6,397 bases of DNA from JAGLTN01 sp023135255 (lineage in GTDB: Bacteria; Planctomycetota; Phycisphaerae; Sedimentisphaerales; Anaerobacaceae): positions 1 through 6,397 of the forward strand of contig DAOWCP010000109.1 of NCBI GenBank assembly GCA_030639495.1, given 5' to 3'. Positions 1-5,605 of the stretch are shown here, in pieces. A program made the position numbers and the translations under genes. Below the pieces are notes generated by a model. The model was not told where the DNA came from. It saw only the letters and a program-made list of their open reading frames with translations, and searched no databases. Position 1 is the stretch's first letter; every line of letters begins with the position of its first letter.

Positions 1-290
1 ACACTATGGCTGGCGTGAATTGTTTGTTCAATTGCATAAGCGGGAGTAACTGATTTATCCAAAACAGTTATCAATAGTGCAATACCTAATATTACCATTG
101 CTACAGCGGCTATTTTTGTAATTGGTTTATTCATGATCTTTCTCCAAACAATCGGCTGTTTAATAGCCGTGTGATTTTTCGATTTATCCATCGCTATCAG
201 TAGCTTATCAAAAACTCTGTTATGTATCTGATCGCTGGACTCAACTTTTAACTTTCTAATGGATTGTTTTATATTTTTAACTTTTTTCAT
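1..290 (-). CDS. Putative membrane-anchored partner (anti-sigma-like) of the adjacent ECF sigma factor, C-terminus cut by window edge
   Basis: Ninety-six codons are visible before the left edge. The ATG (290-288) overlaps the sigma factor's TGA stop as ATGA, so the two are almost certainly translationally coupled. Residues 1-52 are a basic, lysine-rich cytoplasmic stretch with no HxxxCxxC zinc anti-sigma motif and no cysteine. Residues 59-77 form one hydrophobic helix (IAAVAMVILGIALLITVL), followed by DKSVTPAYAIEQTI at 78-91. As I recall, that phrase is typical of proteins encoded after ECF sigma factors in Phycisphaerae, often annotated as outer-membrane lipoprotein-sorting or hypothetical proteins. 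The order sigma, then single-pass membrane protein, suggests it holds the sigma factor at the membrane and senses something outside. That role is inferred from context. The outer domain lies beyond the window, so the sensed signal and fold cannot be judged. Confidence 0.72.
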   Translation of the reverse strand, partial: MKKVKNIKQSIRKLKVESSDQIHNRVFDKLLIAMDKSKNHTAIKQPIVWRKIMNKPITKIAAVAMVILGIALLITVLDKSVTPAYAIEQTIHASHS

Positions 291-823
291 TTTCGTTGCC
301 CTTCAGATAAAATTACCCGAAGCTTTTCCAAACCATATCGATATCGACTTTTAACTGTATTTATAGAAATTACTTGAAGGCTGGCTATTTCCCTGAACTT
401 CATATCGCCTCGAAGATGCAGCATAATTACTTCCTGTTGCTCATACGTAAGTTGTGCTATAGCATGATTCAAAATTTTTGCTTCTTCTCCGAAGATAGCA
501 TAGTTCTCAGGTCCATTCGTGTCCGCAACTGTTGTTTCGCCTAATTCGCAAGGTTGTAATTTTCTCGCTCTTAGTCTGTCACGTGCAAGATTTACAACGC
601 AGGTGCCCAGATAGCTTTTAAGACTTCCAGCAAGCTTGATTTTTTCTTTGGACTCAATAAACCTGCAAAAAACATCATGCAATACATCCTCAGCCGCATT
701 TACATCTTTTAAAAGAGCCGCTGCCAGCACCAGCAGATAGTCACTATACTTCTGATAAATCCTGCAAAGAGCCTCGTTGCTCCCATGCTTAAATTTCCAT
801 ATCAACAGCCTGTCTTCCAGCAT
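287..823 (-). CDS. ECF-type RNA polymerase sigma factor (sigma-70 family), 178 aa
   Basis: This is a two-domain alternative sigma factor that would direct core RNA polymerase to a small regulon. Region 2 spans about residues 18-88, with the region 2.2-like AAEDVLHDVFCRF at 43-55 and the region 2.3/2.4-like SYLGTCVVNLARDRLR at 70-85. A linker at about 90-115 follows, then region 4 at about 117-172 with LTYEQQEVIMLHLRGDMKFREIA and the helix-turn-helix end ISINTVKSRYRYGLEKLR. The length is normal for the ECF group. I place the start at ATG 823-821, because AAGGAA lies seven bases upstream. The TTG one codon earlier (826) would sit only four bases from it. The stop overlaps the start of the membrane partner as ATGA. 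Such factors often drive their own operon, but no ECF-type promoter is obvious upstream; a sigma-70-like candidate lies at 916-944. Confidence 0.93.
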   Translation of the reverse strand: MLEDRLLIWKFKHGSNEALCRIYQKYSDYLLVLAAALLKDVNAAEDVLHDVFCRFIESKEKIKLAGSLKSYLGTCVVNLARDRLRARKLQPCELGETTVADTNGPENYAIFGEEAKILNHAIAQLTYEQQEVIMLHLRGDMKFREIASLQVISINTVKSRYRYGLEKLRVILSEGQRK

Positions 824-830
824 CAAGAAA

Positions 831-836
831 TTCCTT
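831..836 (-). promoter_or_regulatory. Ribosome binding site of the ECF sigma gene
   Basis: The minus strand reads AAGGAA here, with seven bases to the ATG at 823. This spacing favours that ATG over the TTG at 826. Confidence 0.6.
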
Positions 837-845
837 GGCCAAATT

Positions 846-857
846 AAGAACGTTCTT
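846..857. repeat. Perfect 12-bp palindrome, possible operator
   Basis: AAGAACGTTCTT is a perfect, spacerless palindrome. It lies 23-34 bases upstream of the sigma factor's ATG, inside the probable 5' leader of that transcript. It could bind a dimeric repressor, form a short hairpin near the ribosome binding site, or be chance. No regulator is identified. Confidence 0.35.
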
Positions 858-915
858 CACCTGTTACACGAACCAACACCATGTTTTGGTTTAGACAAAA
901 TCAAAATTTATTACA

Positions 916-944
916 ATTTTAGCGGCTTTTTGCAGAAAACACAA
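916..944 (-). promoter_or_regulatory. Candidate sigma-70-type promoter for the sigma factor operon
   Basis: On the minus strand TTGTGT (944-939) is followed after exactly 17 bases by TAAAAT (921-916). The -10 box matches consensus at 5 of 6 positions and the -35 box at 3 of 6. Transcription would start near 909, giving a leader of about 86 bases. In DNA this AT-rich the match may be chance. Confidence 0.3.
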
Positions 945-952
945 ATTCGAAA

Positions 953-974
953 AAAAGCTTTAAAAATAGCTTTT
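953..974. repeat. AT-rich inverted repeat, 7-bp arms
   Basis: AAAAGCT at 953-959 and AGCTTTT at 968-974 pair around an 8-base spacer. It sits just upstream of the candidate -35 box of the minus-strand promoter. It could be an operator or a weak hairpin; only two G-C pairs make it a poor terminator. Confidence 0.3.
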
Positions 975-983
975 CATTATGAA

Positions 984-1016
984 TTGCTTATAATACTTAG
1001 TTATTTTGCTTATAAT
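984..1016 (+). repeat. Direct repeat TTGCTTATAAT, two copies 22 bp apart, each with a perfect -10 hexamer
   Basis: The 11-base word TTGCTTATAAT occurs at 984-994 and 1006-1016, so each copy contains a perfect plus-strand TATAAT (989-994 and 1011-1016). The 22-bp period is about two helical turns. The pair lies mostly inside an outer inverted repeat, TTCATTAT (973-980) and ATAATGAA (1012-1019). No good -35 box stands at the right distance from either TATAAT; the best for the second is TTATAA at 988-993. It may be a tandem promoter for hom or a binding site for a regulator. Confidence 0.4.
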
Positions 1017-1038
1017 GAACTATATATATGATTTTTTC

Positions 1039-1068
1039 TTGACCTGAGGGGGGCTTTTAAATTACAGT
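1039..1068 (+). promoter_or_regulatory. Candidate promoter for the hom operon
   Basis: TTGACC (1039-1044, 5 of 6 to the -35 consensus) and TACAGT (1063-1068, 4 of 6 to the -10 consensus) are 18 bases apart. Transcription would start near 1075, leaving a leader of about 36 bases before the ATG at 1112. Rivals are the TATAAT copies upstream and TATGAT at 1097-1102, which would give an almost leaderless message. The sequence alone does not decide among them, and no riboswitch or leader-peptide attenuator is recognisable. Confidence 0.3.
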
Positions 1069-1111
1069 TACGGGTTAATAGTTTTATAGAATATGTTATG
1101 ATAGTGAGATT

Positions 1112-2434
1112 ATGGCTGAAAAAACTGTAAAAATCGGACTTGTAGGATTTGGAATCGTCGGAAGCGGCGTAGCGAAAATAATCCTGGAAGACAATGACGA
1201 AATAGCCGTCAGGACTGGATTGCGTCTTGAGCTTGCTTGTGTAGTCGATAAGGACATCACGACAGCGAGAGTTGTTAGCTTGCCTGATGGTGTTTTGACT
1301 GATGACGTTGACCAGCTCCTGAACGATGATTCTATCGATATTGCGATAGAACTCGTAGGCGGAACAACATTCGCAAAAGACCTGCAGATCAAAATGCTCC
1401 AAAGCGGCAAACATGTCGTCACTGCTAACAAAGCATTATTGGCAAAACACAGCACCGAACTTTGTAAAATTGCAGCCGAAAATAATAAATGTATTGCCTT
1501 CGAGGCCAGCTGTGCGGGCGGAATCCCAATAGTATCTGCTATCAGAACTTCATTAGCTGGTAATAATATCGAAGCGATATACGGCATCGTAAATGGTACA
1601 TGTAATTATATACTTTCAAACATGACCACCAAAAATGAAGACTTTGAAACAGCTTTAAAACAAGCACAGGAAAAAGGGTACGCAGAAGCCGACCCGACGC
1701 TGGATATCAACGGCGGAGACAGCGCCCACAAACTTATAATACTTTCCTCGCTGGCTTTCGGCTACGAATTAAAACTCGAAGATGTTTACGTGGAAGGAAT
1801 AGAGGGAATCGCAAAAGCCGACATCAACTACGGCGGAGAAATGGGTTATATCCTGAAACTGTTGGCTATCGGCAAAAAAGACTCCGACGGCAAAGTCTCC
1901 CTTAAAGTTAAGCCTTCTTTCATCGCTAAAGATGATCCGCTGGCAAAAGTTGACGGCTCTTTCAATGCAGTAAGTATTTTCGGCTCTGCTGTTGGACAGG
2001 TTACTTTCTACGGCAGAGGAGCAGGTATGATGCCGACAGCCTCGGCAGTAGTTGCAGATGTAATTGAAGTTGGTCTGGGCAACTCGGAAAAATCTTTCCG
2101 TGCAACTTCGCTAAAACCAAGAGAACAGGTCCTGCCTCTCATCAAAAAGATCGGTAATACCCTAAGCAGATTCTATATACGAATGATGGTAAAAGATCAA
2201 CCCGGCGGACTGGCAAGTTACAGCCGGGTACTCAGCAAACATGATATCAGCATCTCAGGCGTACTCCAGCACGAAGGCAGCGGCCCGGATAATACTGTAC
2301 CTATAGTTATTACCACCCATCTGGTGCGACAGCAGCAAATAACCGCGGCTATGGAAGACATGAAGAACCTTGATGTTGTAAGTGGCAAACCCGTTTGCAT
2401 AAGCATCGTAGACATGCCGGAGGATACGGATTGA
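1112..2434 (+). CDS. hom: Homoserine dehydrogenase with C-terminal ACT domain, 440 aa
   Basis: The enzyme reduces aspartate semialdehyde to homoserine with NAD(P)H, the branch point toward threonine and methionine. Residues 7-22 carry the nucleotide-binding loop (GLVGFGIVGSG). TANKALL at 104-110 holds the conserved Lys107, and NGTCNYIL at 161-168 follows. The family signature AQEKGYAEADPTLDINGGDSAHK spans 185-207 with Glu192, Asp203 and Lys207. GRGAGMMPTASAVVAD at 301-316 closes the catalytic core. Residues about 353-435 are an ACT domain (FYIRMMVKDQPGGLASYSRVL), the usual site of threonine feedback. Length is typical. The start at 1112 fits homologues, which begin a few residues before the Rossmann strand; an in-frame stop lies at 1079-1081. 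The ribosome binding site is weak, only GAG at 1106-1108. The last bases overlap the start of the next gene, so the two are co-transcribed. Confidence 0.96.
   Translation: MAEKTVKIGLVGFGIVGSGVAKIILEDNDEIAVRTGLRLELACVVDKDITTARVVSLPDGVLTDDVDQLLNDDSIDIAIELVGGTTFAKDLQIKMLQSGKHVVTANKALLAKHSTELCKIAAENNKCIAFEASCAGGIPIVSAIRTSLAGNNIEAIYGIVNGTCNYILSNMTTKNEDFETALKQAQEKGYAEADPTLDINGGDSAHKLIILSSLAFGYELKLEDVYVEGIEGIAKADINYGGEMGYILKLLAIGKKDSDGKVSLKVKPSFIAKDDPLAKVDGSFNAVSIFGSAVGQVTFYGRGAGMMPTASAVVADVIEVGLGNSEKSFRATSLKPREQVLPLIKKIGNTLSRFYIRMMVKDQPGGLASYSRVLSKHDISISGVLQHEGSGPDNTVPIVITTHLVRQQQITAAMEDMKNLDVVSGKPVCISIVDMPEDTD
2419..2424 (+). promoter_or_regulatory. Strong Shine-Dalgarno inside the end of hom that fixes a TTG start
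   Basis: GGAGGA lies six bases before TTG 2431-2433. It is the best ribosome binding site in the plus-strand run and decides the start of the following gene, which otherwise could be extended to an ATG at 2395. Confidence 0.8.
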
Positions 2435-3633
2435 CAACTAAGTACGCTATAATAATACCGGATGGCGCAGCCGACGAGCCTATTGAACAGTTCGATAATC
2501 AAACAATTTTCGAAGCTGCTGATATCCCGAATATCGACATAATAAGCAAAACCGGCAGACAGGGACTCGTCAAAACTGTCCCTGAAAATATGGAACCAGG
2601 CTCTGATGTTGCGCAGATGTCACTGTTAGGCTATGACCCGCTCAGATATTATACAGGCAGAGCTCCTATCGAAGCAGTAGCTCAGGATATAAAGCTATCA
2701 GATTCTGACTGGGTATTCCGGTGCAATCTCGTTACTATCGCTGATGCAAAAATGGTAGACCACAGCGCCGGTCATATCTCAACCGGAGAAGCTTCAAAGC
2801 TCATATCGGAATTGAACGAACAATTTTCAAACGAACAGATGCGATTTTATCCAGGCGTAAGCTATCGTCATTTGTTGGTTGTAAGAGATGCTAATTTTGA
2901 CCTGGTGACATATCCGCCTCATGATCACATCGACACACCAATAGAAAAAATACTCCCAAGAGGCAAAGGTGCTCAGCTTTTAACAGACCTTATGGCAAAA
3001 TCACAGCAGCTATTCGCTGAACATGATATAAATAAGATAAGGAGAGACCTCGGTGAAAACCAGGTCAGTTCTATCTGGCTTTGGGGACATGGTAAAAAAA
3101 CGGTAATGGAACGTTTCAGCAAACGATATGGACTCAAAGGTGCATCGATAACAGCTGTCGATCTGGTTCGAGGACTATCAAAATTGATCGGCTTTGACCT
3201 GATTGATGTCGAAGGAGCAACAGGTTTTGTTGATACGAACTATCAGGGTAAAGCACAAGCTGCGATAGATGCTCTGGAAACACATGACCTTGTACTTATT
3301 CATGTCGAGGGTCCGGATGAAGCTGGTCATAACGGCAACGCTGAAGAAAAGAAAAAAGCGGTTGAACTGATCGACAAACATATCGTCGGGCCGGTTTACC
3401 AGGCTTTGCAAAAATACGACCAGTGGCGCATTCTTGTCATGCCGGATCACCCTACCCCAATAAACACCAAAGCTCATTCATCTGAACCGGTACCTTTCGC
3501 AATGGCAGGAACAAATGTCAGCGGCATTATAAATGAAGTATTCAGTGAAGCCTTTGCCGCTAAGTCGGGCTTCAAAATAAATAAAGGCTGCGAATTAATG
3601 GAATATTTTCTAAAAAGTGGAATGAACATATAA
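2431..3633 (+). CDS. Archaeal-type cofactor-independent phosphoglycerate mutase family protein; probable alternative homoserine kinase, 400 aa
   Basis: This is an alkaline-phosphatase-superfamily protein of the ApgM group. Metal-site residues expected for the family are present: Asp11 in IIPDGAADEP, the nucleophile Ser58 in PGSDVAQMSLLGYDP, Asp296 and His300 in EGPDEAGHNG, Asp339 and His340 in VMPDHPTP, and His349 in KAHSSEPVPF. WLWGHGKK is at 216-223. The length matches the family (about 400 aa) only with the TTG start at 2431, which forms a TTGA overlap with the hom stop. Generic annotation would say 2,3-bisphosphoglycerate-independent phosphoglycerate mutase, a glycolytic enzyme. Its place between hom and aspartate kinase instead fits the subgroup proposed to be a non-orthologous homoserine kinase (TIGR02535, as I recall), making O-phosphohomoserine for threonine synthesis. 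The family and active-site residues are visible. The homoserine kinase role is inferred from context and remembered precedent, and the phosphate donor is unknown. Confidence 0.88.
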   Translation: MTTKYAIIIPDGAADEPIEQFDNQTIFEAADIPNIDIISKTGRQGLVKTVPENMEPGSDVAQMSLLGYDPLRYYTGRAPIEAVAQDIKLSDSDWVFRCNLVTIADAKMVDHSAGHISTGEASKLISELNEQFSNEQMRFYPGVSYRHLLVVRDANFDLVTYPPHDHIDTPIEKILPRGKGAQLLTDLMAKSQQLFAEHDINKIRRDLGENQVSSIWLWGHGKKTVMERFSKRYGLKGASITAVDLVRGLSKLIGFDLIDVEGATGFVDTNYQGKAQAAIDALETHDLVLIHVEGPDEAGHNGNAEEKKKAVELIDKHIVGPVYQALQKYDQWRILVMPDHPTPINTKAHSSEPVPFAMAGTNVSGIINEVFSEAFAAKSGFKINKGCELMEYFLKSGMNI

Positions 3634-3655
3634 AAATTTTTACAGGCGTTTAATT

Positions 3656-4897
3656 ATGGCAATAATTGTACAAAAATTCGGAGGAACGTCGGTCGCCAAC
3701 GCTGAAATGATCCGGGCCGCTGCCAGAAGAACTATCGAGGCAGTGAAAAAAGGTTACCAGGTTGTTGTTGTCGCTTCTGCAAGGGGTAAACAAACTGACC
3801 AGCTTGTCGCTGATGCATTGGAATTAAATCCGGATCCTTCTCCAAGAGAAATGGATCAGCTGTTGCACACCGGTGAGATACAAACTGTCGCACTGTATGC
3901 AATGGCTCTTGACGAAATGGGCTATGATGCGATAAGCCTGACAGGCTATCAGATCAGAATGCTCACAGACAACAATCATTCAAAAGCTCGAATCAAAAGT
4001 ATCGATGCCGACCGTATGCACAAGTATCTCAGCAAAGGCAAAATTGTGCTTATAGCTGGTTTCCAGGGCATCAATGACGAAGAGCATGTCACGACCCTCG
4101 GCAGAGGAGGCTCAGATACAACTGCGGTAGCGATTGCAGCTGTGCTAAACGCAGAGGTGTGCGAAATATATACCGATGTCGACGGCATTTATACGACAGA
4201 CCCGAGAATCTTCGAAGATGCCGCTAAGATAGATCAGATCAGCTACGATGAAATGCTCGAACTGGCATCGCTCGGTGCTGGAGTTATGCACGGCAGAAGC
4301 ATTGAATTCGGAAAAAACTATAACGTAAAAATTCACGTACGAAGCAGTAGTGAAGATAAAGAAGGAACAATAATTACTCATGAGGTACCGCAAATGGAAG
4401 ATATAGTGGTTTCAGGCGCAACTATTCAGAAAGATTTGGCAAAAGTCAGCATTATCGGTGTCGATAACAAACCAGGCAATGCTGCCAGAATTTTCTCAGG
4501 GTTGGCAAATGCACAAGTCGTAATCAGCGACATAATCCAGACAGAGGTCAGCAATGATAAGGCAAACCTGTCTTTCACAACATCAGGCTCCGATCTAAGC
4601 GCCGCAAAAAAAGCAGTCGAATCGCTAAAAAACGAATTAAACTTCGATAATATTTTTGTCCGTGACGACATTGTCGAAGTCTCAGTAGTCGGTGTAGGAA
4701 TGAGAACACACTATGGCGTTGCTGATAAAATGTTCAGCGCACTTGCAAAAGAAGAGATCAATATCGACTCTATCACTACAAGTGAAATATGCATAAGCTG
4801 TATTGTCGACGAAGATCAGGGGCAAAGAGCCCTTATAGCGGTATGCAGAGCATTTGACCTGGATAAACCAGCAGAAAAGAGAATTACTAAAGGCTGA
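3656..4897 (+). CDS. lysC: Aspartate kinase with two C-terminal ACT domains, 413 aa
   Basis: It phosphorylates aspartate with ATP, the committed step to lysine, threonine and methionine. The amino-acid kinase domain fills about residues 1-245: KFGGTS at 7-12, ASARGKQTD at 40-48 (the usual SAMG is SARG here), HTGEIQTVALYAMAL at 71-85, the conserved TLGRGGSDTTAVA at 147-159, and YTDVDGIYTTDPR at 172-184. Two ACT domains follow, about 262-335 (VSIIGVDNKPGNAARIFSGL) and 341-405 (VSVVGVGMRTHYGVADKMF, SITTSEICIS). Together they form the allosteric site for lysine and/or threonine. The length is that of a monofunctional LysC. ATG 3656 is 22 bases after the previous stop, with only a weak AGG at 3644-3646 as ribosome binding site. 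It supplies the pathway that feeds hom; aspartate semialdehyde dehydrogenase is not in the window. Confidence 0.96.
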   Translation: MAIIVQKFGGTSVANAEMIRAAARRTIEAVKKGYQVVVVASARGKQTDQLVADALELNPDPSPREMDQLLHTGEIQTVALYAMALDEMGYDAISLTGYQIRMLTDNNHSKARIKSIDADRMHKYLSKGKIVLIAGFQGINDEEHVTTLGRGGSDTTAVAIAAVLNAEVCEIYTDVDGIYTTDPRIFEDAAKIDQISYDEMLELASLGAGVMHGRSIEFGKNYNVKIHVRSSSEDKEGTIITHEVPQMEDIVVSGATIQKDLAKVSIIGVDNKPGNAARIFSGLANAQVVISDIIQTEVSNDKANLSFTTSGSDLSAAKKAVESLKNELNFDNIFVRDDIVEVSVVGVGMRTHYGVADKMFSALAKEEINIDSITTSEICISCIVDEDQGQRALIAVCRAFDLDKPAEKRITKG

Positions 4898-4934
4898 AAT
4901 TCTTTTGTCTGGACAAAAGAAAAAACGATATGCG

Positions 4935-5558
4935 ATGAGCAGACGCAGACGAAACATCATATTCGTCTGTTGTCTGCTTTTTATTTTCGTACTAATCGGT
5001 TCAGACCACATATACTATTCAGTAACACATTCTTTCTCAAAAGCCGAACCGTCTGCTAATAAGGATTTTAAAAAATATCATCGTAAGACTTTTAAAGTGA
5101 TAAATGTTGTTGACGGCGACACAATAGATATCGATATTGCTGACTACCAAAGCGATCACACAAGAATCAGACTTTGGGGAGTAGACACGCCTGAAACAAA
5201 AAACACGAAAACGGGTATTATGTATTTTGGGCCGCAGGCTTCGGAATTTACAACCCAAAAAACTCTGGGCCAAAACGTAATCATCCTCCTCGATCCAACC
5301 AGGCCTAACAGGGGCAAATACAAAAGACTCTTAGCCTACGTTCAATTGCAGGACGAAACAATACTGAATGAACTGCTGATAAGTCAGGGCTTTGGTTATA
5401 TGGATCTTCGGTTTGACTTTGCCTACAAAAACAAATACAGACAACTTCAGGCACTGGCAATAAGTCAAAAAAGAGGATTATGGAAACAGGCGAAACGCCA
5501 ACAACTGCCTCAATGGCTCCAAAAAATGCAGCCTGACCTGCTAAAAACAAAAAACTAA
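4935..5558 (+). CDS. Membrane-anchored or secreted thermonuclease (SNase-like) protein, 207 aa
   Basis: The protein carries a staphylococcal-nuclease OB-fold domain at about residues 51-195, a calcium-dependent phosphodiesterase family acting on DNA and RNA. By alignment to S. aureus nuclease from memory, the catalytic set is intact: Asp62 in VVDGDTI (D21), Arg79 and Asp84-Thr85-Glu87 in RIRLWGVDTPET (R35, D40, T41, E43), and Arg131 in KRLLAYV (R87). The N-terminus reads MSRRRR and then a hydrophobic run at 8-22, a signal anchor or uncleaved signal peptide with no lipobox. The nuclease domain would then lie outside the cytoplasm. I chose ATG 4935, 37 bases after lysC, because the basic-then-hydrophobic N-terminus starts there. 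The frame stays open to a TTG at 4854 inside lysC, but that adds 27 charged residues. No good ribosome binding site is seen. It is probably co-transcribed with lysC, with no evident functional link; roles in nutrient scavenging or DNA uptake are guesses. Confidence 0.88.
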   Translation: MSRRRRNIIFVCCLLFIFVLIGSDHIYYSVTHSFSKAEPSANKDFKKYHRKTFKVINVVDGDTIDIDIADYQSDHTRIRLWGVDTPETKNTKTGIMYFGPQASEFTTQKTLGQNVIILLDPTRPNRGKYKRLLAYVQLQDETILNELLISQGFGYMDLRFDFAYKNKYRQLQALAISQKRGLWKQAKRQQLPQWLQKMQPDLLKTKN

Positions 5559-5595
5559 GGACTTGTAAATAAAACCTGATTTTTTTACACGTCCT
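5558..5595 (-). terminator. Rho-independent terminator of the convergent sigma-54 regulator gene
   Basis: AGGAC (5558-5562) pairs with GTCCT (5591-5595), and TGTAAA (5564-5569) pairs with TTTACA (5584-5589), with one T/C mismatch. AAAA and TTTT can extend the stem around a CCTGA loop. Read on the minus strand, the hairpin is followed at once by TTAGTTTTTTGTTTTT, a good U-tract, 11 bases after the regulator's stop. On the plus strand the flank is AAAGG, so it is a poor terminator for the amino-acid operon, though the hairpin may still protect or weakly end that message. Confidence 0.65.
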
Positions 5596-5605
5596 AAAGG
5601 CTGAC

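Noticed and set aside
824..826. TTG start one codon upstream of the sigma factor ATG
   Set aside because: The AAGGAA site is too close (four bases); the ATG at 823 has seven-base spacing.
777..1031. Plus-strand open frame of 84 codons across the sigma gene start and intergenic DNA
   Set aside because: No ribosome site, low-complexity Lys/Phe/Leu/Ile/Tyr content typical of AT-rich noncoding DNA, and it overlaps the sigma gene's coding start antisense.
1017..1111. Riboswitch or leader-peptide attenuator for threonine or lysine ahead of hom
   Set aside because: No conserved riboswitch core, no Thr/Lys-rich short frame and no terminator hairpin; the GGGGGG at 1048-1053 has no matching C-run to form a stem.
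1010..1587. Two minus-strand open frames (1010-1414 and 1096-1587) opposite hom
   Set aside because: They lie antisense to a well-supported gene with full family motifs and have no recognisable domain.
2395..2430. ATG start at 2395 for the phosphoglycerate-mutase-like gene
   Set aside because: It would add 12 residues (MHKHRRHAGGYG) unlike family N-termini and lacks a ribosome site; TTG 2431 has GGAGGA at ideal spacing and gives the family length.
2431..3633. Reading the middle gene simply as a glycolytic phosphoglycerate mutase
   Set aside because: The family fit is real, but translational overlap with hom and proximity to lysC argue for an aspartate-pathway role; kept as the alternative, not the main call.
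4854..4934. TTG start at 4854 for the nuclease-like gene
   Set aside because: It overlaps lysC by 44 bases and puts 27 charged residues ahead of a normal basic-plus-hydrophobic export signal that begins at ATG 4935.
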